This document shows, piece after piece, positions 1 to 10,500 of a stretch of 37,297 bases of DNA. Numbering within the stretch: the stretch's first letter is position 1; each line of letters opens with the position of its first letter. The position numbers and the translations under genes were made by a program. The notes beneath the pieces were generated by a model, which was not told where the DNA came from, did not search any database, and worked only from the letters and a program-made list of their open reading frames with translations. Source of the DNA: Fibrobacterota bacterium (GTDB taxonomy: Bacteria; Fibrobacterota; Chitinivibrionia; Chitinivibrionales; Chitinispirillaceae); NCBI GenBank assembly GCA_023412475.1, contig JAEYNR010000045.1, forward strand, positions 1 to 37,297, in the 5' to 3' direction.

Positions 1-2473
1 ACGGGTCGGAAATATCGGTATAGAACACCCTCATCAGCGCACTGTCAAGGTGACCTGGCAAGCAGCCATTTATGGATATGTTTGTGCGTATGGAAGTTCC
101 GTTGTCATGACTGTAGATCATACCTCCGTCAAGATAAGCCACCGCCGAACCATGGCTCATTCCTTTCTGCATCAGAATGACCGATTTTACAGTGCTGTCT
201 ACGGTAACAGTCAGATAACCGGGATTCACTGAAGTCGGATGCACTATATCACAGGAATCATTTTTCCGAATTACCATGAAACACTCGGTCCCGTTGGTTA
301 TTTGAGTATTGGTAAAAGGAAGCGGTATCTCTATCTCTTTTTCCGATTCTATAGGAAAATACTCAAAGTTCATGGCTAAGCCAATGGGTGTGTACCCGGG
401 AATCTGTGGAATCTCACTGAAACCTTTGGGAACTTGTCGCATCTGGAACAAAGGAGCCAGATTTCCACTAAAAGTGCCAGCTTCTATGTAAAAAGGAACG
501 GAGCTGGAATTGGCGTAACCAGGGTAAAATCTGGCAAAATCCAGATTTATGCTGTTTTCTACCGAGTAATCCAGTATCGCTTTTGAAGGGATGACATAAT
601 CGATAAAGCTTGTGGAATCTTTAGGGTCGGTCTTTACTGGACCATATACCTCAATACCATCACTTACTCCATCATTGTCAGAATCTCCATTGGGAGCCAG
701 CACAACGGCAGGTATTATATAAGGTGAAAGCACCGAAGAGGGAATCACCTCCGATGGTTGCGAATCGCTCTGTGCGGGTTTAAGCCATCCTACAGACAGA
801 TTGTCATTCTGATCCCCTTCCTTGTGAAGTATCTCAATGTAATACTTTTCTCCTTTTGTCAGGCTGATTGCAGAACTTTTCTGGGAACTGTATTTGTTCC
901 ACTCCCGGTAGTTGGTACAACCGGACACCGAGGCAATCATTACCTTAGATGAAGGATTGCTATCCGGGGAGAGCCAGAGTTGTGAGTGATCATCACTGGA
1001 TATCCAGAAATAGTAGGTTCCGCTTGATGGCGCAGTGATATATCCTCTTATTCGTTGCCCATAGTTATTGCCCCATTGCTGAAACGATTCCAGCGTTGTC
1101 ATTGAGTCAATTTTATCAGAAGGTATTGAAAAAGGGATGTCGTTTACCTCGATTCCAGTAATATTATTCCATAGCTCATGGGTGACAGTTCCAGTTAATG
1201 CGGATCCGGTTGTCACACAGATTGAATCGCAGTATACTGATTTTCCGAATGAATTATATGCCCTTATTCTAAAACAATATCGGGTATCAGGTACAATGCC
1301 GTTTACCATATATGTGGTCTGGTTTGCTGCAACAGAGTCAAATTCGGTAAATCCGCAGCTCTCCTCCTTTACCTCCAATAAATAGCCTGCCTCGTTCCAG
1401 GATTCATCTTTCCACGAAAGATTTATTCTGAAAGGAGAATCTGCTGAAGCCGTCAGTTCGGTGGGCGCGGCAGGGAGAACCTTTGGGATATGAGGAGAAA
1501 GTACACTTGTGGGAACTATCTCTGATGGAACAGTGTCGATTTCGCCAGGTTTAATCCATCCCACAGAACAGTGATCATCCTGTTCCCCTTCCTTGTGAAG
1601 TATTTCTATATAATAACGGTTATCCTTCTCAAGTGGAATCATAACGCTTTTCTGAGATGTATACTTGTTCCACTGGTGAAAGTCACAGTACCCGGATACC
1701 CATGCAGCCTTTACCTTGTTTGAGGGAAGAGAGTCGGTTGAGATCCAGAACTCCGAGAAGTCATCACTTGATATCCAGAAAGTGTAATATCCGCTTTCGG
1801 GCGCAGTGATGTATCCACAGATTCGTGCTCCGTAGTTATCACCCTGGTTACGTGGTGATTCAAGCGATGCTTGTGTACCAGTCCAATTGGGAGCATTATT
1901 TACAGGTATAGAGTCTATAGTGATTCCGGATACTCCGGTCCATACTTCACGATAAACTGAGCCTGAAACTGATGTTGAATCATCGGGTTCGTTTCCGTAT
2001 ACTTTTACACCGTTTACATACACGGCAATGTTGGGATTTTCCAGAAAAGTGTTGCTTCCGTTATAGGAAAAATCATTTGTCTTATCCCAGGGCGACCAGT
2101 CGGTGTGATGAATACCTACTACGTTTCCATCGGGTGCCACGAACATAGCACCTGGAGCTACAGCGGTTCCGTCAAGGGTGTATTTGATGCGATATAATGA
2201 GCCTCCCAGACTTTCTATAGTAATAATGTGATTGGGGGCCCAGAAAATTTGATGTTCTGGAGTTTTATCATTCTCCACTTCAAAATAGTAGTAATAGGAC
2301 ATATCAGAGATTGTCTCTGTTCCGGTATTCATAATGTAGATACGGGGCTTGGTATGATTCGCCTCATTAGCTTCTTCCCTGGAAAAGGCCTTGACAGAGA
2401 TGGAGGCAGACGCTGGGTAAAAAACTGCAAAGATCTGTAAAAACAAAACTGTTTTTAGTAAATGCTTTCTCAT
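1..2473 (-). CDS. Secreted PA14/fibronectin-III multidomain protein, 3' end beyond the left edge
   Basis: The reading frame is open from the ATG at 2473 to the window edge (824 codons seen; C-terminus missing). It starts with a signal peptide (MRKHLLKTVLFLQIFAVF, then an Ala-rich cleavage region). Two PA14-like domains lie at about residues 170-310 and 425-565. Both carry the sequence pattern GYITAP..G.Y.FWISSDD and later YYIEILHKEG, which are typical of PA14 modules in environmental bacteria that bind glycans or stabilise surface enzymes. A fibronectin type III-like domain (about 338-420, ending TRYCFRIRAYNSFG) sits between them. A calcium-binding thrombospondin-3-like stretch, DSDNDGVSDGIE, follows at about 590-602. 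No catalytic domain is visible in the part present. The start overlaps the stop of the RHS fragment as ATGA, which suggests translational coupling. Role in surface adhesion or polysaccharide binding is inferred. Confidence 0.85.
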   Translation of the reverse strand, partial: MRKHLLKTVLFLQIFAVFYPASASISVKAFSREEANEANHTKPRIYIMNTGTETISDMSYYYYFEVENDKTPEHQIFWAPNHIITIESLGGSLYRIKYTLDGTAVAPGAMFVAPDGNVVGIHHTDWSPWDKTNDFSYNGSNTFLENPNIAVYVNGVKVYGNEPDDSTSVSGSVYREVWTGVSGITIDSIPVNNAPNWTGTQASLESPRNQGDNYGARICGYITAPESGYYTFWISSDDFSEFWISTDSLPSNKVKAAWVSGYCDFHQWNKYTSQKSVMIPLEKDNRYYIEILHKEGEQDDHCSVGWIKPGEIDTVPSEIVPTSVLSPHIPKVLPAAPTELTASADSPFRINLSWKDESWNEAGYLLEVKEESCGFTEFDSVAANQTTYMVNGIVPDTRYCFRIRAYNSFGKSVYCDSICVTTGSALTGTVTHELWNNITGIEVNDIPFSIPSDKIDSMTTLESFQQWGNNYGQRIRGYITAPSSGTYYFWISSDDHSQLWLSPDSNPSSKVMIASVSGCTNYREWNKYSSQKSSAISLTKGEKYYIEILHKEGDQNDNLSVGWLKPAQSDSQPSEVIPSSVLSPYIIPAVVLAPNGDSDNDGVSDGIEVYGPVKTDPKDSTSFIDYVIPSKAILDYSVENSINLDFARFYPGYANSSSVPFYIEAGTFSGNLAPLFQMRQVPKGFSEIPQIPGYTPIGLAMNFEYFPIESEKEIEIPLPFTNTQITNGTECFMVIRKNDSCDIVHPTSVNPGYLTVTVDSTVKSVILMQKGMSHGSAVAYLDGGMIYSHDNGTSIRTNISINGCLPGHLDSALMRVFYTDISDP

Positions 2474-3267
2474 TGTATGTTTTCCATTTTGAGTACACGG
2501 TTTCCTGATGCATCGTAAAGCATAGTTACTGTTGATATAAGACTATAATCAATGTTGGTATTGGAGACATGATCCATATACTGATAGATATTTCCGCTAA
2601 ATGTTGAGTCGGATATCACCACAGTCCCACGTGCATCAGTAGTTACTGCAGCAGGAATCGATTTATAAAACCTGAACTGAGTCGGCAGATTATCGCCATT
2701 GTATAGAATAACCATATTTTTAAACCGGTCAACGATCAGGTTTCCTCTCTGGTCATAGACATATTCTCTGATAGTATCTTTGGCGAAGCGAAGACGATTG
2801 GTTTTCTGATAATAGTTATAATCGGATAAAACTGCAGAGCCTTCTTCCTTCTTTTTGAATCTTCCGACCTGGTCATAGTTGTAACTGGAATTGTAATCGG
2901 ATTTGTTGCTGCTTACGCCAAGAAGGCGGTAGGCATTATCATAACTGTAGGTGTTAATGAAACTGTCAGTCACAGCACCTTTATAGTAACTTTTAAGGGT
3001 ACCGATATTGCTGTTTGGAAGATAAGTAATATCCTCTCTGAAACCATTTACTATCCCTCTCTGGTCTCTATAGTATTGGATTTCAGAATAGGCATAAGGA
3101 TCACCTGACAGAGTATCATATTCCTTGTATGTTCTTTTAAGAAAACTGTTAATCGAATCAAATTCACCTGGAAGATACTGTCCCTTATGTATAGTGTCTA
3201 AAAATGGCTTGGACATCCACTGGGATGAATTTGCTGGATTGCAAGGATTGCAGTGCTTTAATACCAA
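2470..3267 (-). CDS. RHS/YD-repeat protein fragment
   Basis: About 265 residues with several YD-repeat-like elements (YNYDQVGRFKKKEEG, EYVYDQRGNLIVDR, MLYDASGNRVLKMENIQ). These are characteristic of the end of an RHS/YD-repeat wall protein. Full RHS proteins are usually well over 1000 residues, so this is a C-terminal piece. The longest frame begins at a TTG; the first ATG is at 3216 and has no clear ribosome-binding site. The 130 bp upstream are open only in another frame (3185-3394), whose product does not look like RHS. I therefore think the gene lost its 5' part, by deletion or frameshift. Its TGA stop overlaps the ATG of the PA14 protein by 4 bp, so the two were probably an operon. It may be a pseudogene or an RHS tip cassette; no recognisable toxin tip follows. 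Confidence 0.6.
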   Translation of the reverse strand: MVLKHCNPCNPANSSQWMSKPFLDTIHKGQYLPGEFDSINSFLKRTYKEYDTLSGDPYAYSEIQYYRDQRGIVNGFREDITYLPNSNIGTLKSYYKGAVTDSFINTYSYDNAYRLLGVSSNKSDYNSSYNYDQVGRFKKKEEGSAVLSDYNYYQKTNRLRFAKDTIREYVYDQRGNLIVDRFKNMVILYNGDNLPTQFRFYKSIPAAVTTDARGTVVISDSTFSGNIYQYMDHVSNTNIDYSLISTVTMLYDASGNRVLKMENIQ

Positions 3268-3400
3268 TAGGGAAGTTTATTCTTAATTTTGGGAGGAATT
3301 TTACGACTCCAGATACAATACAGCTACTATCGATCTCACTAAACACAATGATCAATAATTTGAGTATTTGTATGATGATAATTAAAGCAGTCACATCGTG

Positions 3401-3424
3401 AAAAATGTTAGTCGAAGACTAACA
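3401..3424 (-). terminator. Rho-independent terminator after the M6 protease gene
   Basis: On the minus strand there is a perfect 8-bp stem TGTTAGTC / GACTAACA with a TTC loop, followed at once by five T. It lies about 90 bp after the M6 protease stop and before the RHS fragment, so it separates those two transcription units. The stem is only moderately GC-rich. Confidence 0.65.
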
Positions 3425-3515
3425 GATTGTACACTGTCAGGCGACCATGTTACAGTGTGCCATGTTTTTTTGGGTATCCATGCTCAAAACAGCATGAACA
3501 CCCGTATATCTTGTT

Positions 3516-6500
3516 TTATCTATACTGAATCGGTATGCTTTTTCTGTAGTTGCCAGCAGTGATCGTAGCCGCGTAAAAACCCCTGCTAAGCTTCGCACCT
3601 TTAGCTCCTGAAAGACTGAGCCTGTAATAGCCCGGATGTTTACTGCCATCACAAAGTACCGCCACCAACCTTCCCCGCATATCGTACAACTTCACTTTTA
3701 CATATTCACTTTGCGGGAGCTGATATCTCAATATGCCGTTAGGACCGGCAGAGATACCAAATGTCTTTGGAATACGGTTTATAGATGCAACACTGAGAAT
3801 TTGTTCTGTAGTCAGGTGTATTTTCCATCCGGCACCAGTATCAGCCCCATTGCTCACAAAACGAACCGTAATCCTTCCATCAGGACTGTTTGAGCGAATC
3901 TGCTGCGGGATTTCGGTGCCATTAAGCACGTCAAGAAGCACCTTGCTTTGGCCGCTTCCGGAATAGACAAAAAGCGAGTCTGCAACTCCATTGGCCGGCA
4001 GATTAACATCCAGCATTTCAAAGCTCATTACGATCCCAAATCCTTCCACAGAGGGAATAAAGGTGATCTCTCCGGAGAAGTCGCTGCTGTACCCGGAATA
4101 TTTCCCCCCGTCATCATAGAAGAATGTGTCATTTACAGTTACTGCACTGCCTGTTCCAGCCGGCATAACAATACCCACATAGGGAGAGTCGGCATAGGTG
4201 GCAGTCACTATCATCGGAACATCTCCGACAGTCACTGTGGTAGTTGTCTGTGAGGGATCGGAAATCGTCTTCATAGTTGCAGTGTCTGAGGTCCATCCAG
4301 TAAAATATTTCCACTGCTCTGGTGGCGTGTCAGCCTGTATCTGTACCACAGTTCCGCTTGAGTACACTCCAGATCCGCTGCCGTTTACCACCTGAAGTGA
4401 ACCGGTGGCACTCACCTCAAACCAGTCGAAATTAAAGATACCCGAGATAGACTCAAGTCGCCATACTGCGACTGCTGTATCTAATGTAATCTGTCTGCCC
4501 TGGACAGTGAGCCAGCTCTGGAGTCCACCAGTCTGCGCAACGGTGATTGTGTCAAGAACACTGTTGTTTTTCATATTTTTCAGCACCATCCTGCCGCCTT
4601 CATTTGAGGCCAGCCGGAAGGAGAGACCGTAGATACCGTCAACCGGCGCTTTAACAAGATATTCCGCGAAAGCACCAGAGCTGCTGATCTGTAGATTTTC
4701 CCCTCCGCCCTCATCACTATTGCTGCCTGTGGTAATCTCCTGCAGATACCCCGCATCTTCAGCTTCTATGACTGCGGGCAAAGACTGAAGGGTACAGAAG
4801 TGAGCAGTTACCATAACATTGGCAGTATCCATAGTAAAATTTGAAACAGAAGAGTAAGGCTGATCAACGGGCTTTAATGAACTTGACCAGCGCAAAAAGC
4901 TGCCATCACCTGTCCCTGCACTTATCTGGACACTCTGGACTGCCACATAAGAGCCGCTTCCTGTGCCGTTCTGCACTGTAAGAGTAAAGATCCGGTCAGA
5001 GATAAGCCAGTTCAGGTTGAATGTTCCGCTTAATGATTCGATTCTCCAGACCTGCTTTCCAGGGGTAAGAGCAATCTGGTTTCCATTTACAGTTCTCCAG
5101 TTCTGAGTGCCCCCGGTTGCTGGAACAGTTACGGAATCTATTGTAGAACTGCTGCTCATGTTACGAAGTTTCATCACAGCAGCAGTATTTGATGACACAC
5201 GATAAAAGAGTGCCATTGTATCTTCAGTTTGCACATCGACTAAAAGTTCAATAAAAGCACCAGTACTTGAGAACCTGACATACTGACCGCCTCCTGTATC
5301 GGAAGTGGTGGTAGTGGTTGTACTCTGCTGATAACCTGACTGTTCGGCCTGTATTGTCCCTGGGATAGCCATGGAAGTTGCATAGTTTGCCGTAATAGTG
5401 TCATCACTTCTGCCCATCACAACTGTAGTAGAGCAACTGTATACTTCTGATAGTGAAAGCGTGGTGCTTGACCAGCACAAAAAAGTTCCATCAGTGCTGG
5501 TATCCGGAGCGTTTATGGTTACAGTATCACCAGGAGAATAGCTTCCGCTACCGCTTCCATTTACTACAGTAAGCTTGTAAGTGACAACTTCTGCATCAGG
5601 TCCGATTTTGAAGGTCATTGACTGGCCGGAAGCACTGATTTCTGCAATGTCTATACCTGCGCCGACTCCATCATAATACATTGCCGAGGGGGTAGTCACG
5701 TTATTAAAGCGGGTATTGTAATTGAGACGGAAAGGATCGCCTGTGTCACCTGAGTTTCTCCGATTTTCCATATCTCTTTTCCCGTCAGCCTGCATAAGCG
5801 CAACAAGGGGGAATCCTTTGGAAGGATCGGTATTGCGTCCGTCAGTATGTACATGCCACACAAGCAGTCCATCTCCGGGCAGCCCGGAACTGCGTCCTGT
5901 ACGCGTGCGTGACTCAATAAAATAAATCTCCTTTGTATTTCTTACATAGGTATAAGCGCTGTGGCTGTTTGACTCATGAGTGTATACAGTTCCCCTTGCC
6001 ACGCCAGTGATGTCGGTTACAGAGATCCAGCCTGAAAGATTTCGGAAATAGGGGTTTGGCTGCTGTGGGTTTGTGGCAGGGTTAGGTGAGTTCATCACAC
6101 ACCATCTACCCACTCCATTGGAATGGTCTTCGTAGGAGTAAAGATCTGGCCAACCCATAAGCATGTGGCCGTTTTCATGTATAAAAGTACCTAGTTTCAG
6201 ACTGGAGCCTAAACTGGCAAGCTGGTATTTTGAAAAACCGATTCCATTAATGGTGATTCCGCCAGTATAGGTTCCGGCATGAGGCCAGAGCCCATTGGCC
6301 CATCCTGCGGTTGCAGACCCGGCATAAAGAATATTGAGTGCAACCACCCGATTTCGAGAATTGGTTGTTATCTGGCTCATGTCAAAGCCCTGGTTCTTCA
6401 GCTTGTTGAGTACACTGTTGAGCAGTTCCGAGACATAGTTGTACCCCTCGCCTCTGTCATAATAGGATTTGTCTTTGTCTACAGTGACAAAAGGAGTAAC

Positions 6501-7145
6501 AACATTGGTGTAGAGCATCTGGCCATTTGAGACATCATGAAAATAATCGAAAACCGAACCGTTATTGCTGTTTCCGGTATACCCCTGCTGATTGCAAAAG
6601 TTTTCTACAGCTTCTCTGGTGATACTGGATTTTTCATCAGGAAAGTCAATAAGAATCGTGAGACCTGTAACCCTTGCTGGCTCGGCAGATTCTGCTCCTT
6701 CTTCGGGCGGCGCAGGTGAAAAATGTAAGGGAGATCGTGCTGGATCTGGCTTTATAAGCTCCTCGTAGCCCAGAGCTTTCTTTTTTTTATTCTGTTTATT
6801 CAGGATTGATTCCCGTTTTATGCGCATTTTCTTCTTCAGTGCAGGAGAGCGTTTTTCAGCATTGTATCTGATACCGCTGGAGATGTATTCGTTTCCATCG
6901 GAAGAAAGGACTGCATAGCAGATCCATCCGTCCTTGTCACGTACAAGCGTGAAGCCATCGGGGCTTTCTACATCCTGGTGAAATTCATCACCCCAAACAA
7001 TTACCGGTACAAGTGTTCCATCAGGTTGCCTTAGAGAGAACTGTTCTCCCTCATGTGGCGCACCATTTAACGTTACAATTGAAAGCAGTAATGTAAGGAC
7101 AACCGCAGAAGTTTTGGGTCTTAAGCTTGTAAATCGCCACCACAT
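3516..7145 (-). CDS. Secreted M6-family (immune inhibitor A-like) metalloprotease with CBM6/35-like, CUB-like and C-terminal sorting modules
   Basis: 1209 residues from the ATG at 7145. I prefer this to an ATG 24 bp upstream because AAAGGAGA lies six bases before it. The signal peptide runs to about residue 28 (SAVVLTLLLSIVTLNGAP). The M6 catalytic domain spans about 155-515 with the zinc motif HENGH at 323-327 followed by MLMGWPDLY. Downstream are two CBM6/35-like beta-sandwich modules (about 592-717 and 789-912; each begins IQAEQSGY or IEAEDAGY). Three short glycine-rich repeats interleave with them (each near VVNGSGSGSY or VQNGTGSGSY, resembling InlB B-like repeats). A CUB-like domain covers about 995-1115. 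The last 75 residues (VKVKLYDMRGRLVA ... GFYAATI) resemble FlgD/Por-type sorting domains. The protein is probably exported, cell-surface linked, and acts on glycoprotein-rich substrates (inference). A terminator follows at 3401. Confidence 0.9.
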   Translation of the reverse strand: MWWRFTSLRPKTSAVVLTLLLSIVTLNGAPHEGEQFSLRQPDGTLVPVIVWGDEFHQDVESPDGFTLVRDKDGWICYAVLSSDGNEYISSGIRYNAEKRSPALKKKMRIKRESILNKQNKKKKALGYEELIKPDPARSPLHFSPAPPEEGAESAEPARVTGLTILIDFPDEKSSITREAVENFCNQQGYTGNSNNGSVFDYFHDVSNGQMLYTNVVTPFVTVDKDKSYYDRGEGYNYVSELLNSVLNKLKNQGFDMSQITTNSRNRVVALNILYAGSATAGWANGLWPHAGTYTGGITINGIGFSKYQLASLGSSLKLGTFIHENGHMLMGWPDLYSYEDHSNGVGRWCVMNSPNPATNPQQPNPYFRNLSGWISVTDITGVARGTVYTHESNSHSAYTYVRNTKEIYFIESRTRTGRSSGLPGDGLLVWHVHTDGRNTDPSKGFPLVALMQADGKRDMENRRNSGDTGDPFRLNYNTRFNNVTTPSAMYYDGVGAGIDIAEISASGQSMTFKIGPDAEVVTYKLTVVNGSGSGSYSPGDTVTINAPDTSTDGTFLCWSSTTLSLSEVYSCSTTVVMGRSDDTITANYATSMAIPGTIQAEQSGYQQSTTTTTTSDTGGGQYVRFSSTGAFIELLVDVQTEDTMALFYRVSSNTAAVMKLRNMSSSSTIDSVTVPATGGTQNWRTVNGNQIALTPGKQVWRIESLSGTFNLNWLISDRIFTLTVQNGTGSGSYVAVQSVQISAGTGDGSFLRWSSSLKPVDQPYSSVSNFTMDTANVMVTAHFCTLQSLPAVIEAEDAGYLQEITTGSNSDEGGGENLQISSSGAFAEYLVKAPVDGIYGLSFRLASNEGGRMVLKNMKNNSVLDTITVAQTGGLQSWLTVQGRQITLDTAVAVWRLESISGIFNFDWFEVSATGSLQVVNGSGSGVYSSGTVVQIQADTPPEQWKYFTGWTSDTATMKTISDPSQTTTTVTVGDVPMIVTATYADSPYVGIVMPAGTGSAVTVNDTFFYDDGGKYSGYSSDFSGEITFIPSVEGFGIVMSFEMLDVNLPANGVADSLFVYSGSGQSKVLLDVLNGTEIPQQIRSNSPDGRITVRFVSNGADTGAGWKIHLTTEQILSVASINRIPKTFGISAGPNGILRYQLPQSEYVKVKLYDMRGRLVAVLCDGSKHPGYYRLSLSGAKGAKLSRGFYAATITAGNYRKSIPIQYR

Positions 7146-7508
7146 AGCATCTCCTTTATCATGGAACAATAAAATCTTTGTAACTACTCAGCTCTTGAAA
7201 CAAATATCTTGTAGTAAACCAGAAACAATAAGAATAGAATCAGATATCAGACAGTATCGGATAGAATCAGAATAGAATATCTCTCTCCCTCTTCAATTCA
7301 GGTTCTCGATTGTGACACGTTAAAAGCTCATGAGAGGTCAAAACTTTCATGGCCTTATTAACCATAAGAAAATCCCGGGACCTTTAACTCTGCACAATAA
7401 TTTCTCGGATTTGATATGTCCTTTATACTCAATCAACTTAGCTATTACCCAATTCTTACACACACAAATGGAAGTTAATAGAAAACACTAATAGAGCCCT
7501 TCGATTTT
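7146..7508. other. 363-bp gap between the two metalloprotease genes
   Basis: The gap contains the M6 gene's leader and ribosome-binding site (AAAGGAGA, 7151-7158 region), one copy of the dispersed CTACTCAG repeat (7180-7213) and a direct repeat of ATAGAATCAG (around 7244 and 7261). No RNA gene or convincing ORF is seen. It probably holds the M6 promoter; I could not place -35/-10 boxes with confidence. Confidence 0.5.
7180..7213 (+). repeat. Dispersed CTACTCAG-family repeat, copy A (left half of the MITE-like element)
   Basis: 34 bp beginning GTAACTACTCAG that match 29535-29568 with two mismatches (7192 and 7205). No matching right-end inverted repeat is found nearby, so this looks like a solo end. 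It lies 35 bp upstream of the M6 start codon, in the likely 5' leader. Confidence 0.7.
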
Positions 7509-10500
7509 TCAGAATAAGGCCATTTTCTTTACCACTGCTCCATGCGGCGTTTCCATTCGAATGAAATAAATACCGCTGCCCCCAAAACCTCCACCAGCGG
7601 TTTTACGGTTCCAGAAGAAAGGAACACATTCCCTGGTTGCGACTATCTTTTGTTTGTTAACAATTTTTCCATCAGCACGAATGATGCTTATGCGCACCTG
7701 GGTTTGAGAGGCACCGGTAACAGTCATTTTTAAACCGCCTTTATATGGAAGTACACTCAGGTCGGGTTTGACAGGCCGTTTCGCCATCTCTAAACGTGAA
7801 CGGGTGGGGTCGAGATTCCTGCGCCCTGTTGCAAAGTAAACCGGCCATTTCATTTTACTTATTGCAATGACTGGACTACCCACAGGTGTTTGCTTGTCAT
7901 CATTGAGTTTTACAACCGAAACGATGGTGTCTCTGCCGCTGATCGTAGAAAATGCAAGTTTGTCATCCAGCCTTGAAAAACTCGGATATCCTGGATATGC
8001 TGTTGAGGCCACAGCTAGGGTTTTTCGGTTTTCCATATTCATGGTCATGACAGTAACAGTAGATGTTAAGTTATCTACTAATTCATAAGCGATTATATTA
8101 GGAGAGTTCTTGGAAAAGGTAGGGTTACCCACGCTGAGACCATCACCAAGATTACTAAACAGCTTGCTTATCGAGCCATCGCCAAAGGTATCCGAGGTCC
8201 CATCCCACGATCGGAGAAATCCGATGTCCCAGAATTGCAGGCCCCTGGTGCCCTGAGCGGGAAGCGAATTGAACACGTCGTAAATAACTTCATCGTCTGT
8301 CAGATTCCATTCCAGAGCCGTGGAGTTGACCGCGCCAGTGGCCACCTGTTGTTCAACGGGACCATTAAGATTGTATCTTCGTACCGAACCGCCACTCATG
8401 CTTCCGATGTAAATGGAGGTGTCGTTTTTCTCCCGCACCGCAGCATAGTTTCGCCCATCGCGGGAAATCGCACACAGCGCCCAGACTCTGGAAGTGTCAA
8501 TTATAGTTTCAGATGCATTGTCGCCGTCCAAGGTGAGAGCGACAAGCTTTTTGTCACTTACAAAAAGTACTTTGCTTCCATCATCGGAAACTGAGGGCCG
8601 GAAACTTACCGGTCGCTTTGAAACACTTTTTAGTGACCCGAACAAGCTGTCGGCTATGTAAAGTGTAGTGCCATCTCTTGCTGCAGGAGCAGCGGTGAGC
8701 AGAATACACTCTTTTCCTGGATTTACTGGAAGATCGGCGACAGGTGCAAATGGTTCGGTGTCCTCCAGAATACCCACACTATCAAATGCAGCCATAAGCG
8801 CGGTCATCTCTGATGATTCTTTACCATGCAAATCTCCACAGGCCAGTCTGGCACCTATGCGTAGATCGGCGAATTGCGATGATGCGCTGAGATAGGTGGT
8901 GAGAGTGCGGTAAAAAATGCGCTCAGCCTTTTCCTTCCCCACTACCGTTGCGAAAAGGTAATAGGCATAGCTGGGAATACTGTTGTTGATATGGACACCG
9001 CCGTTATCCCCTGCGGTAGTATTGGGTAATTTTTTGTATTCCGACATGTTTTTAGGCTGCCATCCCTGTTTGTCCTTGCTTGCCCCGTTATGAGGATTCG
9101 AAAGGTCCCGAAGCGCATTGGAGGGATAAACCCGGGGGCGCATGACAGTTTCTCCTATTGTCCAGTTGGAACGATCTACCATACAGGCGAAAATATCGGC
9201 CATTGATTCGTTGAGTGCACCTGATTGCCCTATATAGCGAAGTCCTGCAGTTGTCTCAATTACACCATGGGTCAACTCGTGAGCAGCAACGTCAAGAGCT
9301 TTGACAAGCGAAGTAAAGAGCTGACTTCCGTTACCGTAATACATTCCTTTACCGTTCCAGTACGCATTGTCCAGTGATCTCCCGGACTGATCGGCGACGT
9401 TGATAAAAGATCTGATCGTTCCACCAAGACCGTCTATTGAATTGCGCCCATGTGTATAAAGGTAATACTCATAAGCAACCGAAGCATTATAGTGCGCTGA
9501 CACTGCTTTGGGATCCCAGCCACTTTGTGTTGACGTGATGAGGTTATAGGAGGAAAATGACGGGTATTTGTTATTATAATCATAGGTTACGATTACCCCG
9601 GTCAACTTGTTGGGTATTTGCGACTTTACCGGATCGAACATCGCACGCGAAGCATCGATAAGATAGTGCTTATCGCTCAGGTAGGTATGGATCACTCGTT
9701 GGCTGTCGCTGAGGTCTTTCGCAGTAACCGTTGTGTCGCCTAAATCGCAGGTGCGGTTGTATTTCAGGAGGAATTCCCCGGTGTGAGCATCCACGATATA
9801 TTCCCACCGATCAAGAATATTTGGACGTACAAAAACCTGATAGGCGAGACGGTCTGTGGAACCGCTTTCCAGAGAAGGATAAATGATGAGTTGTGCGGAT
9901 GGTTCGTTGTAATCAAGAAACTCCTGCTCATCAGGGCTGAATTTCTGCACTTTGATATTATTGTTATGAAGATCGTTGAGAGTGTGACCGATAGCCTGAT
10001 TTTTGGTAAGCGAGGGGATTATGTCTAGATCCGGGGTAGCGATAGTGCGGCCAACAAATTCGGCGCGGTCTCCTTTGAGGTGAACAGTCCCTTCGGCTCC
10101 CAGAACAGTAATGCCCCGATATTTCTGTCGAATTTTAAAATGAGCGGTTTCGGGAGTGAGTATTTTTGTCCCATTAATATCAGTAACTAAAAGTTCTTCT
10201 TCGGGATGAGCGATTCTCAGTGCAGGGCCGATTTTTGTTAGAAACGATCGGCAAAGAACCCGTTTTTGCGCAGCTACGCTCATTTTTTTTAATACCTGTG
10301 AGCCAGAAGGAGGTTCAACAATTTTTCCAGAGATGAAAATGGGTGTTTTTCTTTCAACATCGTATCTGATGCTCAGGGAGTCTGAAGATATCAGGGGGGA
10401 GGCAGTTGGCTTATGCAGCGAATTGCCGGAACCGGTGAAGACTCCGTTAAGCGCATAGATTGGAGAGAGCGTGTTTGAAAAAATTAAGCTGACCGTAAGA

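Noticed and set aside
3185..3394. 69-residue minus-strand frame upstream of the RHS fragment
   Set aside because: It begins at a GTG with a hydrophobic start but has no similarity to RHS or to a lipoprotein; its frame ends inside the RHS fragment.
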